Source of the DNA: a virus
DNA length: 25,584 nt
IMG/VR virus record: IMGVR_UViG_3300027608_000139
Location: 1-25,584 of that record
Reading direction: 5' to 3' (one strand)
Every line of letters starts with the position of its first letter. Position 1 is the first letter of the stretch. Below the pieces are notes generated by a model that saw only the letters and a list, made by a program, of their open reading frames with translations, was not told the DNA's origin and did not search any database. Of this stretch, positions 1 through 5,139 are shown piece by piece. Both the position numbers and the translations under genes were made by a program.

Positions 1-1
1 T

Positions 2-499
2 GAAATGGATCGTCAGAAAAAATTACCTGAATATGACAGAACAATGGCAGAAATAAAAAATTATCAATTCAGTTATAATGAAAGTGAACCATTAAACAAC
101 GTTCAATTGAAAGGTTTTGCCGAAAGAGGACCCGGTGCTCTAGAAGCTGTTGAAGATTATAAAATGGAAAGAGATAGAGTAAAGAAAGAAATTCTGACAT
201 TAAATCAAACTGCCACACCAGTTGACACAACACCACAAGCGGTGACACCAACAGAAACACCAGCACCAAGTGAACAAATGTCCAATCCAAAAACAACCAG
301 TAAACTAAATGCCGTAACCAGTGAAAATTTAGAATTGAATTTACCAAGCACACCAGAATCGGTTACGACTGCACAGATTACAAACAATACGAATATCAGT
401 TCAACCAAGAGCCAAAAACCAAAAGGTCCTATACCTTCTGTGAGGAATATGGAAGATTCCTTTCAGAGAATGCTATTAAGTAGTTTACGGGTTGTATAA
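2..499 (+). CDS. C-terminal part of a virion-type structural protein (partial)
   Basis: This is the only plus-strand gene. The reading frame is open from the window edge, so the ATG at position 5 is probably internal and the true start lies outside. The visible part begins with a charged, probably helical segment (about residues 1-65), continues with a long low-complexity Thr/Pro/Ser/Asn linker (about 65-135), and ends in a short conserved-looking tail around NMEDSFQRMLLSSLRVV. A charged helical region, disordered linker and short C-terminal anchor are typical of large phage virion or tail-associated proteins, but no enzymatic motif is visible. It converges on gp32, with a hairpin terminator between them. 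A structural role is inferred from composition and opposite orientation to the replication genes; the family is not recognised. Confidence 0.6.
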   Translation, partial: EMDRQKKLPEYDRTMAEIKNYQFSYNESEPLNNVQLKGFAERGPGALEAVEDYKMERDRVKKEILTLNQTATPVDTTPQAVTPTETPAPSEQMSNPKTTSKLNAVTSENLELNLPSTPESVTTAQITNNTNISSTKSQKPKGPIPSVRNMEDSFQRMLLSSLRVV

Positions 500-503
500 T
501 AAA

Positions 504-526
504 AAACCCACCATGAAGGTGGGTTT
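504..526. terminator. Bidirectional rho-independent terminator between convergent genes
   Basis: A perfect 9-bp stem (AAACCCACC / GGTGGGTTT) with a 5-nt loop lies 4 nt after the plus-strand stop codon. It is followed by CTTTT on the plus strand and, read from the other side, by TTTTTTA on the minus strand. It can therefore end the virion gene transcript and the gp32 transcript alike. Confidence 0.9.
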
Positions 527-544
527 CTTTTAAGTAAAAGAAAA

Positions 545-1429
545 TTAATTTTCTTCAGCAAGTTTACTAAAATATGCCATATCATCATCTTCAGAATCAT
601 CTTTAAATGGAGAATCTTCTGCAACAGGTTTAGGTGCAGGCTTTGCTTTGGCTTGTTCTACAGTTGTGCGTGGTGCTTCACCATTAAGACCAAGAACTTT
701 ATCTAAGCGTTGCTTCAAAGCATCATACGACTTGAATTCACCATCTTTTAAGAGTTCCTGTAGAGAGTGTTCAGACTTCCAAATCTTCTCTAGTTCTTCA
801 TCGTCATTCAGCAAAGCAGCAGGCGATTCGAATTCAGATTTATCATAATTCTGATAACCTTCAACTTTACGGATCTTTAACTTAAAGTTGGCACCTTTCC
901 ACATATCAAATGGGTTAATTGCTTGTTCATCTTCAAATTGTGGATTCATGGCTTCTGAAATCTTATCAAAAATCTTCTTGCCAAACTTAAACAAAAATAC
1001 TTTACCTTCATTTTCTTTATTTGAAGGATCAGATACGATATAAACGTTTGCAATGTAATTTAGTTTACGTTTTTGCTTACGGACAATATCTTTATTTGCT
1101 TCAATACCAGAATTCCATAATGAGGAATTATGTTCACAAACGGGACATTGTTGATTGAGTGTGGTTAAACAATTATCAATTAACCATCCACCTGGACCTT
1201 GAAATCCGTGTGAGAAAATCTTCACCCATGGTAACGCATCATCACCATCAACTGCTGGTGCTGGGAGGAAACGAATCGTTGCCATGCCATTGCCAGATTT
1301 ATCTACGGCTGGGCGCCAGTAGTTATCTGATTTATCGTTGCCTTCGGATGAGGTATTAAGTGCCTCGATTGCTTTAGATAGTTTGTCGAGGTTGCCAGAT
1401 TGGCGTTTGAGGTTCGCAAATGAACTCAT
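545..1429 (-). CDS. 32: Single-stranded DNA-binding protein gp32
   Basis: T4-type single-strand DNA-binding protein of 294 residues (T4 gp32 is 301). It coats ssDNA during replication, recombination and repair. The N-terminus carries a basic LKRQ segment (residues 7-10) of the kind used for cooperative binding. The core has the gp32 signature around GMATIRFLPAP (49-58) and WVKIFSHGF. It has a zinc site of His74, Cys87, Cys95 and Cys98, matching the HX12CX7CX2C spacing. The C-terminus is an acidic tail rich in Asp/Glu (about 272-294), the usual docking site for partners such as gp59. Its start follows a GGAAG Shine-Dalgarno. It has its own promoter and a leader with tandem repeats. The family assignment is very secure. 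Confidence 0.97.
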   Translation of the reverse strand: MSSFANLKRQSGNLDKLSKAIEALNTSSEGNDKSDNYWRPAVDKSGNGMATIRFLPAPAVDGDDALPWVKIFSHGFQGPGGWLIDNCLTTLNQQCPVCEHNSSLWNSGIEANKDIVRKQKRKLNYIANVYIVSDPSNKENEGKVFLFKFGKKIFDKISEAMNPQFEDEQAINPFDMWKGANFKLKIRKVEGYQNYDKSEFESPAALLNDDEELEKIWKSEHSLQELLKDGEFKSYDALKQRLDKVLGLNGEAPRTTVEQAKAKPAPKPVAEDSPFKDDSEDDDMAYFSKLAEEN

Positions 1430-1445
1430 AATTTACTTCCTTTCG

Positions 1446-1467
1446 TATAAACGGTGTATAAACGGTG
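1446..1467 (-). repeat. Two tandem 11-bp repeats in the gp32 mRNA leader
   Basis: The unit TATAAACGGTG occurs twice head to tail (1446-1456 and 1457-1467) and a third partial TAT follows. On the message it reads CACCGUUUAUA twice, between the predicted transcription start near 1491 and the gp32 ATG at 1429. T4 gp32 represses its own translation by binding an unstructured leader next to the ribosome-binding site, so an autoregulatory role is a reasonable inference. Confidence 0.55.
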
Positions 1468-1497
1468 TATTAAAAACGACTTGTCCACATACTTCTC

Positions 1498-1526
1498 ATA
1501 ATATAGTAATATTTATCCAATGTCAA
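1498..1526 (-). promoter_or_regulatory. Sigma70-like promoter of gene 32
   Basis: On the minus strand, TTGACA (1526-1521), a 17-bp spacer and TATTAT (1503-1498) precede gp32. The -35 box overlaps the stop codon of the upstream nucleotidase gene. A GATAAATA sequence, close to the T4-like late consensus, sits in the spacer (1517-1510), so late transcription could also start here, but that is weaker. Confidence 0.75.
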
Positions 1527-2008
1527 GTGTACATCTTCAAAATACCGATGGTAGTAATGGCGTCCGTGTGAAGTATACCAATACCACCTTCAACTCGCCA
1601 TTGGTCGATGTTCTGTGGTGTATCATCAATCAATAGTGAATTCGAATTAGAAAAATCTCTCTTAAATCTTTTACCTGGAACCAAGTTCACAGGAAACTCA
1701 ATGTTTTGGTTATTCAACCATTCAATCTTTTGTTCCCGAATCTCTGCATCCCGTTTCTCAGAAGAAGTGGAAGAAAGAATCTCTGTTGGTACCTTTAATG
1801 ACCTGAGATAGTTAATTAACTCGATAGCATCAGGCATCAAGTTCAATGTAGCAAACTGCCTTTCAGCAATGAACATGGTGAAGAACTTGTCAAAGGTTTT
1901 ATAGGTGTCGGCCTCTTTCGGTTCAATTTTGTACAATTCCTTGTATCGTTTATTGAAATCGGCAATCACACCATCCATGTCCAAGTAAATCTTGGTAATC
2001 TTATGCAT
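1523..2008 (-). CDS. HAD-superfamily nucleotidase (5'(3')-deoxyribonucleotidase-like)
   Basis: A 161-residue HAD hydrolase. Motif I is LDMDGVIADF, with nucleophile Asp10 and general acid Asp12. Motif II-like LSSTSSEKRD lies mid-protein, and LLIDDTPQNI provides the metal-binding Asp pair of motif IV. Size and motif spacing fit the small 5'(3')-deoxyribonucleotidase/NT5C type, which removes phosphate from (deoxy)nucleoside monophosphates. In a phage such an enzyme plausibly adjusts nucleotide pools. It overlaps the end of gp59 by 8 nt and lies between genes 59 and 32, which are adjacent in T4. The exact substrate cannot be read from sequence. Confidence 0.8.
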   Translation of the reverse strand: MHKITKIYLDMDGVIADFNKRYKELYKIEPKEADTYKTFDKFFTMFIAERQFATLNLMPDAIELINYLRSLKVPTEILSSTSSEKRDAEIREQKIEWLNNQNIEFPVNLVPGKRFKRDFSNSNSLLIDDTPQNIDQWRVEGGIGILHTDAITTIGILKMYT

Positions 2009-2606
2009 ATTCTTTAATCTTTTCTTTCAAAATTTGTTTGAACTTTTCTTTATCATAATGTAGAAATGGTTTATATTTCACACATTTAGTTTTAAAACTA
2101 GGCCAAACAATATCATCATATATTTCTTTTTCCCACATCGGGAAAAAATTCATCAGGTCGTTCAAAATGATAAGTGTTTCAAGTGTTATATCTCCTTGTG
2201 TAGTATACTGCATTAACTTAGGAAATTCATTGTTTCTTACCACTAATAAATCATTTGGATTTTCTACCTTATCCAATAATACAATTATATCATTTTCAAA
2301 GGTATATGTCAAGCTTTGTTGAGTTTTTTGCCACTTGGTATAATTCTCGTCACCATCCTGAAGTAAATCACCTACCCAATCACCTTTGCCTTGTATAAAA
2401 TTGGCAATATAAAAGTTCTTGAGTTCTTCTAAATCATATTTACGAGATAGTTTATAGAATTGGTATTTTGATTTGTTGGTAGTAAATGTTTGCTTAGATA
2501 CATTTGTTTTTCCGTTGTATCTAAAGTAATCATAAGATTCGGAAGTAAAATGTAACTTCAAAGCATTCCATAAAGCATATGCGGCAAAACCGGTATTCTC
2601 CGTCAT
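2001..2606 (-). CDS. 59: Loader of the replicative helicase, gp59
   Basis: A 201-residue protein that I recognise as the T4 gp59 family (217 residues in T4). gp59 binds forked DNA and gp32 and loads the gp41 helicase. Shared features from memory of T4 gp59 are an early YxxxxYN segment (YDYFRYNG, T4 YDVIKYNW), a middle FxKLSxKYxLxEL segment (FYKLSRKYDLEEL), then GDWVGDL aligning with the T4 DAWIGDI segment, and FETFILLDSFLN-like TLETLIILNDLMN near residue 150. Position between gp33 and gp32 matches the T4 order 33-59-32. The start is 3 nt downstream of the gp33 stop. A replication/recombination role is therefore well supported. Confidence 0.88.
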   Translation of the reverse strand: MTENTGFAAYALWNALKLHFTSESYDYFRYNGKTNVSKQTFTTNKSKYQFYKLSRKYDLEELKNFYIANFIQGKGDWVGDLLQDGDENYTKWQKTQQSLTYTFENDIIVLLDKVENPNDLLVVRNNEFPKLMQYTTQGDITLETLIILNDLMNFFPMWEKEIYDDIVWPSFKTKCVKYKPFLHYDKEKFKQILKEKIKEYA

Positions 2607-2609
2607 AAT

Positions 2610-2831
2610 TTAAATTGGCAATCTGGATGTTTTCTTCAACATATTATTATCTTGAGCCTCTTCTTTAATCTTTGATTTAAGTGCGGGTGAGATTAATGTT
2701 GCGGCCACTTCAATTTCCAAACCAGTTTCTTTGCAATGGTGGCAGATAGCGTCCATATAACCTAAACGATTTTCTATCACCAAATTTTCAATCATCATAC
2801 TAAATTTTTTAATTTCTTCACGATTAGGCAT
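2610..2831 (-). CDS. 33: Late-promoter transcription co-activator gp33
   Basis: A 73-residue protein resembling the conserved core of T4 gp33 (112 residues). T4 gp33 bridges the sliding clamp gp45 to host RNA polymerase at late promoters recognised by sigma factor gp55. The matching segment runs from about residue 12 to 65: IENLVIENRLGYMDAI aligns with the T4 IEKMVEEFGMSYLEAT segment, and LKSKIKEEAQDNNML aligns with IEKIQSEAIDENLL. The protein lacks the long T4 N-terminal extension. Placement just upstream of gp59 supports the call. Its presence predicts gp55- and gp45-type proteins elsewhere in the genome and agrees with the TATAAATA element at 9041-9048. Confidence 0.82.
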   Translation of the reverse strand: MPNREEIKKFSMMIENLVIENRLGYMDAICHHCKETGLEIEVAATLISPALKSKIKEEAQDNNMLKKTSRLPI

Positions 2832-2834
2832 AAT

Positions 2835-3377
2835 TTAAATTCTACTGTAAAATATATGATTACCTATTTTCGTTACAACCTTTTGTTTATTCCAGCCAGG
2901 ATTTACATAAACTGCATGGTAATACAATGCGTTTGTTTCTGCTATTTTATCATGTAAAACTGAAACTGTCAATGCTCTTTTTGCAATTAAATGAGATTCT
3001 TCCCATCTATACCGATCATGAATGTGTACCATTTCTTTGACCATACAAGTCCATGAAAATTGACACACGGTTCTTAAATTTTGATCCGTTGTTTTCTGAT
3101 AAACAACTGAACATATATTTCGTGGAAAAATGCCACTATTAACACGATTCATTGTGACCTGTGCTACGGCTAATTTGCCTTCATAAGATTCACCAGCAGA
3201 TTCATAATAAATATTTTTAGCAAGGCATTCAATTTGTTTTAGATAATCTGCCGATACTTGTTTCTGTGTTGCATTTGTAATAAACTCTCTCGATAGAGTT
3301 GGTGCTGTATATACTATTGTTAATACTGCTAATACTACTGCTAATGTGTTAAACTTCTGTGTGTTAAATTTAAACAT
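2835..3377 (-). CDS. Membrane-anchored SleB-type cell wall hydrolase (candidate endolysin)
   Basis: A 180-residue protein with one N-terminal hydrophobic helix (residues 11-27, TLAVVLAVLTIVYTAPT) followed by a SleB/CwlJ-type (Hydrolase_2) domain. The hallmark CLAKNIYYESAGES carries the catalytic Glu59, followed by GKLAVAQVTMNRV and CQFSW, all typical of this family. These enzymes cut peptidoglycan (amidase or lytic transglycosylase activity, depending on member). The N-terminal helix could be an uncleaved signal anchor, as in signal-arrest-release endolysins, or a signal peptide. It lies just upstream of gp33 with 3 nt between them. A lysis role is likely but a virion-associated role cannot be excluded. 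Confidence 0.82.
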   Translation of the reverse strand: MFKFNTQKFNTLAVVLAVLTIVYTAPTLSREFITNATQKQVSADYLKQIECLAKNIYYESAGESYEGKLAVAQVTMNRVNSGIFPRNICSVVYQKTTDQNLRTVCQFSWTCMVKEMVHIHDRYRWEESHLIAKRALTVSVLHDKIAETNALYYHAVYVNPGWNKQKVVTKIGNHIFYSRI

Positions 3378-3397
3378 CTTTCTTCCTTATTGATTGC

Positions 3398-3419
3398 GGC
3401 GGCCAAACATCTGACCGCC
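3398..3419 (-). other. GC-rich hairpin between two genes
   Basis: An 8-bp stem (GGCGGTCA / TGGCCGCC on the minus strand, one G-T pair) with a 6-nt loop lies between the stop at 3431 and the hydrolase start at 3377. No T-run follows, so it is not a canonical terminator. It may be a processing site or mRNA-stability element. The surrounding minus strand also contains a 7-codon ATG frame (MFGRRNQ) ending just before the hydrolase ribosome-binding site. Confidence 0.5.
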
Positions 3420-3430
3420 TTGGTCTCCAA

Positions 3431-3709
3431 TTACGAATTTGTTTTCGATTTTATTTTAACTTCAGGTTGTGGAGTGGTTTGAGAAACGAATTGATTGAGA
3501 GCTTCCGCTTTCTTTACAATTTCATCTTCTGTGGGGAATGCCGGTAAGGCGGGGTAGTCAGGTGATGTTGTACCAGCAATTTTAGCTGCATCGACCTGTG
3601 TATGCCATTGCTGTTGTAGAGCATCACGTTTTGTGTGATAGTCATCAGTTAACATATCTTTGGCCATTTTTAAGAGTTCTAGCCGAATCTCATAAGGTGT
3701 CATACTCAT
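3431..3709 (-). CDS. Conserved small phage protein, function unknown
   Basis: A 92-residue protein starting MSMTPYEIRLELLKMAKDML, with a Shine-Dalgarno GGAG 7 nt upstream of the ATG. The first 50 residues are predicted helical and charged, followed by a Pro-rich stretch (TTSPDYPALPAFPTEDE) and a short helix. The opening segment resembles small proteins I recall from marine T4-like phages, but no function is known to me. It is the first gene downstream of the tmRNA, about 67 nt from its predicted 3' edge, and is followed by the hairpin and the hydrolase gene. Confidence 0.8.
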   Translation of the reverse strand: MSMTPYEIRLELLKMAKDMLTDDYHTKRDALQQQWHTQVDAAKIAGTTSPDYPALPAFPTEDEIVKKAEALNQFVSQTTPQPEVKIKSKTNS

Positions 3710-3768
3710 TTACTTCTCCTTGTGTGTGTTTATGTGTATTACCAGCGGTTTGTGTGATGCTGGTGATT

Positions 3769-3776
3769 TATTTATC
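3769..3776 (-). promoter_or_regulatory. Possible late promoter (GATAAATA)
   Basis: GATAAATA on the minus strand, one base off the T4 late element TATAAATA, lies 60 nt upstream of the 92-residue gene and just downstream of the last tmRNA hairpin. It would allow the hydrolase and gp33 genes to be expressed late independently of tmRNA. The sequence is AT-rich, so chance occurrence is possible. Confidence 0.35.
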
Positions 3777-3820
3777 CAGGTGATTCTGTTGCTAAGTTCA
3801 CCTGGCGAAACTCCGCTTAC

Positions 3821-3853
3821 CTATTAGGCAGCAAGTGCATACTTATCGTTTGC
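3821..3853 (-). other. tmRNA tag reading frame, ANDKYALAA followed by two stops
   Basis: Reading the minus strand from the GCA resume codon gives GCA AAC GAT AAG TAT GCA CTT GCT GCC TAA TAG, encoding ANDKYALAA. The E. coli encoded tag is ANDENYALAA, so this one is a residue shorter but keeps the AND start and the ALAA end recognised by ClpXP and ClpAP. The double stop also matches. Confidence 0.95.
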
Positions 3854-3940
3854 GTTTAATTTAATTAGTGATTACGCCTTCTCTGGCGATTCTCCATTGT
3901 TCTAATTATTGCCATGTCGATTCTAAAACACCCCCATCAG

Positions 3941-3995
3941 AAGTATATTGCCACTTTTGTGTTTGCTACCGAAAACTCGGTTCGTCAATATACTT
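3941..3995 (-). repeat. Inverted repeat bounding the tmRNA intervening segment
   Basis: A perfect 10-bp inverted repeat, AAGTATATTG at 3941-3950 against CAATATACTT at 3986-3995, frames the segment between the CCA end of the acceptor piece and the GGGGG start of the coding piece. Inside is a small hairpin (CCGA-GTTT-TCGG on the minus strand, 3980-3969). The stem would hold the precursor ends together for processing by RNase P and 3' trimming enzymes. Confidence 0.85.
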
Positions 3996-4056
3996 TTGGT
4001 GGAGGTGGTGGGAATCGCACCCACGTCCACAACAACTTTCAAACAACTTCTACGAA

Positions 4057-4167
4057 TTAGTTTAATACAAAAAGTATTGTTAATACACCTACAGCAAATG
4101 CACAGGCGCCCATGTAGAAAGCAAAACTTCTTACTTTATATTCTTTTACACAATCTTTGTTAGGCAT
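4057..4167 (-). CDS. Small membrane protein, 36 residues
   Basis: A 36-residue protein starting MPNKDCVKEYKVRSF and ending in one hydrophobic helix (residues 15-35, AFYMGACAFAVGVLTILFVL). The ATG overlaps the stop of the upstream gene in a TAATG junction, and a GAAAGGA Shine-Dalgarno precedes it. Positive charges before the helix suggest an N-in orientation. Its TAA stop lies inside the first bases of the tmRNA acceptor piece, so the two must come from the same or overlapping transcripts. Function unknown. Confidence 0.7.
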   Translation of the reverse strand: MPNKDCVKEYKVRSFAFYMGACAFAVGVLTILFVLN

Positions 4168-4292
4168 TACAGTATCCTTTCTAGTAACCAAATAACAAAA
4201 AGAAAACTTAAACCACCAGCCAAAAATTTTAAAGCCCCGTACTGTCTTTCGTTCTGCTCGGGAGTGCAGAGTTTTTTCCAATATTTGTTCAT
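4167..4292 (-). CDS. Small membrane protein, 41 residues
   Basis: A 41-residue protein (MNKYWKKLCTPEQNERQYG, then a hydrophobic stretch GALKFLAGGLSFLFVIWLL, then ERIL). It has one predicted membrane helix near the C-terminus. An AGGA site precedes the ATG, and the stop overlaps the next start by one base (TAATG), so the two small membrane genes are translationally coupled. It is the first gene after the promoter at 4301-4329. No family recognised. Confidence 0.7.
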   Translation of the reverse strand: MNKYWKKLCTPEQNERQYGALKFLAGGLSFLFVIWLLERIL

Positions 4293-4300
4293 AGTGTCCT

Positions 4301-4329
4301 ATTATAAGTGTTTATACTTATATAGGCAA
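4301..4329 (-). promoter_or_regulatory. Sigma70-like promoter with a palindrome, driving small genes and tmRNA
   Basis: On the minus strand, TTGCCT (4329-4324), 17 bp, TATAAT (4306-4301). The spacer holds most of a palindrome, TATAAGT-N6-ACTTATA (4303-4322), whose position over the core promoter suggests a repressor site. It is the nearest upstream promoter for the two small membrane genes and the tmRNA. Confidence 0.65.
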
Positions 4330-4338
4330 CCAGCTTAA

Positions 4339-4998
4339 TTAATATTTACCACTTTTCTCATAATATGAAATGGCATTGACTAGGCCTGTGATATGGTCCT
4401 CGGTCTTTTGTTTGAATACGATAGGACTCGAATCCTCAACGGCCATGACGATAACCAAATCATGGATAGGTTGACCAATCAACTCCTCATACATCAAGGC
4501 GTAGGCAGATGTTTGCCAGAAGTAATCTTCAATGTCCTCATGGCTCTTAATTTTTTTGGATGTTTTAAAATCAATTACCGAAAGCACACCATCGAACTCA
4601 GCAATACAATCCACTCGGCCTGCCATCTTTAATTGTGTGGACCATAATGCTTGTTCTTGGTAATGAATATTGTTAATACGATTTAAATGCGGTTTGATTG
4701 ATAAAAACATTTCATGTGCATCGGGCATAATATTACCTAATGATTCATTGTTTAAATATCGTTCACACAATGTATGAACATTTGTACCACGAGAAGTTGC
4801 TTTTTTGGTAATGGCATTGGCAACATCTTCACCCACTTTGTTGCGCCATGCCTGAAAAATATGTTTCTTTTGAGCACCAATGACTGTGGTGACCGATGGT
4901 AATTTTGTACCATCAGGTAGTTTATAAAACCGTTTACCATCAGGAAATGTTTCTGATGGTAGGTCTTGTAATACTTTTGGTGGGCAGTAATTAAACAT
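4339..4998 (-). CDS. PD-(D/E)XK (RecB/Cas4-like) exonuclease
   Basis: A 219-residue nuclease-like protein. The metal-binding core is visible as GRVDCIAEFDGVLSVIDFKT, with Asp130, then Asp143 and Lys145 of the D-x-K motif, followed by a QTSAYALMYEE helix (about 162-172) typical of RecB-family motif III. An upstream SVTTVIG segment and RGTNVHTLCERYL (about 71-83) complete the fold seen in phage exonucleases of this type. The start chosen is MFNYCPP because its ATG overlaps the upstream stop (TAATG) and has AGGA upstream; an in-frame ATG 21 nt earlier is possible. Likely a DNA repair, recombination or host-DNA degradation role. Confidence 0.82.
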   Translation of the reverse strand: MFNYCPPKVLQDLPSETFPDGKRFYKLPDGTKLPSVTTVIGAQKKHIFQAWRNKVGEDVANAITKKATSRGTNVHTLCERYLNNESLGNIMPDAHEMFLSIKPHLNRINNIHYQEQALWSTQLKMAGRVDCIAEFDGVLSVIDFKTSKKIKSHEDIEDYFWQTSAYALMYEELIGQPIHDLVIVMAVEDSSPIVFKQKTEDHITGLVNAISYYEKSGKY

Positions 4999-5138
4999 TA
5001 CCATTTTCCTATAGGGCATTTTACAAAAGGTAAATTTACTTTAATTGGCATATAACAATGGCATTGTGTGCATATTTTTATTTTAACTTTATAATTCTCA
5101 CAAGTATTGCATATGTCTAATTTTGTATTTGCATTCAT
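4998..5138 (-). CDS. Mini zinc-binding protein, 46 residues
   Basis: A 46-residue Cys-rich protein. It has CNTC at 10-13, CTQCHC at 23-28 and Cys41 in a terminal KCPIGKW. The pattern CxxCxC ... hydrophobic ... CPxGKW recurs in small phage proteins I have seen, usually annotated hypothetical, and looks like a compact zinc or metal site. It sits directly downstream of the Asp-hydroxylase-like gene (1 nt between) and its stop overlaps the nuclease start, so it is coupled to that gene. Function unknown. Confidence 0.78.
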   Translation of the reverse strand: MNANTKLDICNTCENYKVKIKICTQCHCYMPIKVNLPFVKCPIGKW

Positions 5139-5139
5139 T

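Larger units (their letters stand above)
3776..4062 (-). ncRNA. ssrA: Circularly permuted (two-piece) tmRNA
   Basis: tmRNA rescues stalled ribosomes: alanylated, it enters the A site and then supplies a short frame encoding a degradation tag. Here the 3' (acceptor) part comes first. It starts near 4060 (CTAATTCGTAG, like the CUAAGCAUGUAG of other tmRNAs), includes the T-arm GTGGG-TGCGATT-CCCAC (4024-4008) and ends CACCTCC-A-CCA at 3997. A spacer (3996-3936) follows, then the 5' (coding) part from 3935, GGGGGTGTTTTAGAATCGAC. GGGGGTG pairs fully with CACCTCC in a 7-bp acceptor stem, with a G-U third pair, the alanine identity element. A tag frame follows at 3853-3821. An 8-bp hairpin (3805-3798 / 3783-3776) marks the probable downstream edge. 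AATTAG (3907-3902) can pair with CTAATT (4060-4055) as a P2-type helix joining the pieces. The T-loop has G where U55 is expected. Exact ends are inferred. Confidence 0.93.

Noticed and set aside
1510-1517. GATAAATA in the gp32 promoter spacer as a separate late promoter
   Set aside because: It overlaps a good sigma70-like promoter and is one base off consensus, so I mention it only within that promoter entry.
3390-3480. Programmed frameshift extending the 92-residue protein into the GDQGGQMFGRRNQ frame
   Set aside because: No canonical slippery heptamer is in frame before the stop, and the GC-rich hairpin explains the unusual sequence more simply.
3868-4163. Two plus-strand frames over the tmRNA region
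   Set aside because: They run antisense through the tmRNA tag, acceptor stem and small membrane genes, have no ribosome-binding site, and their translation is low in meaningful composition.
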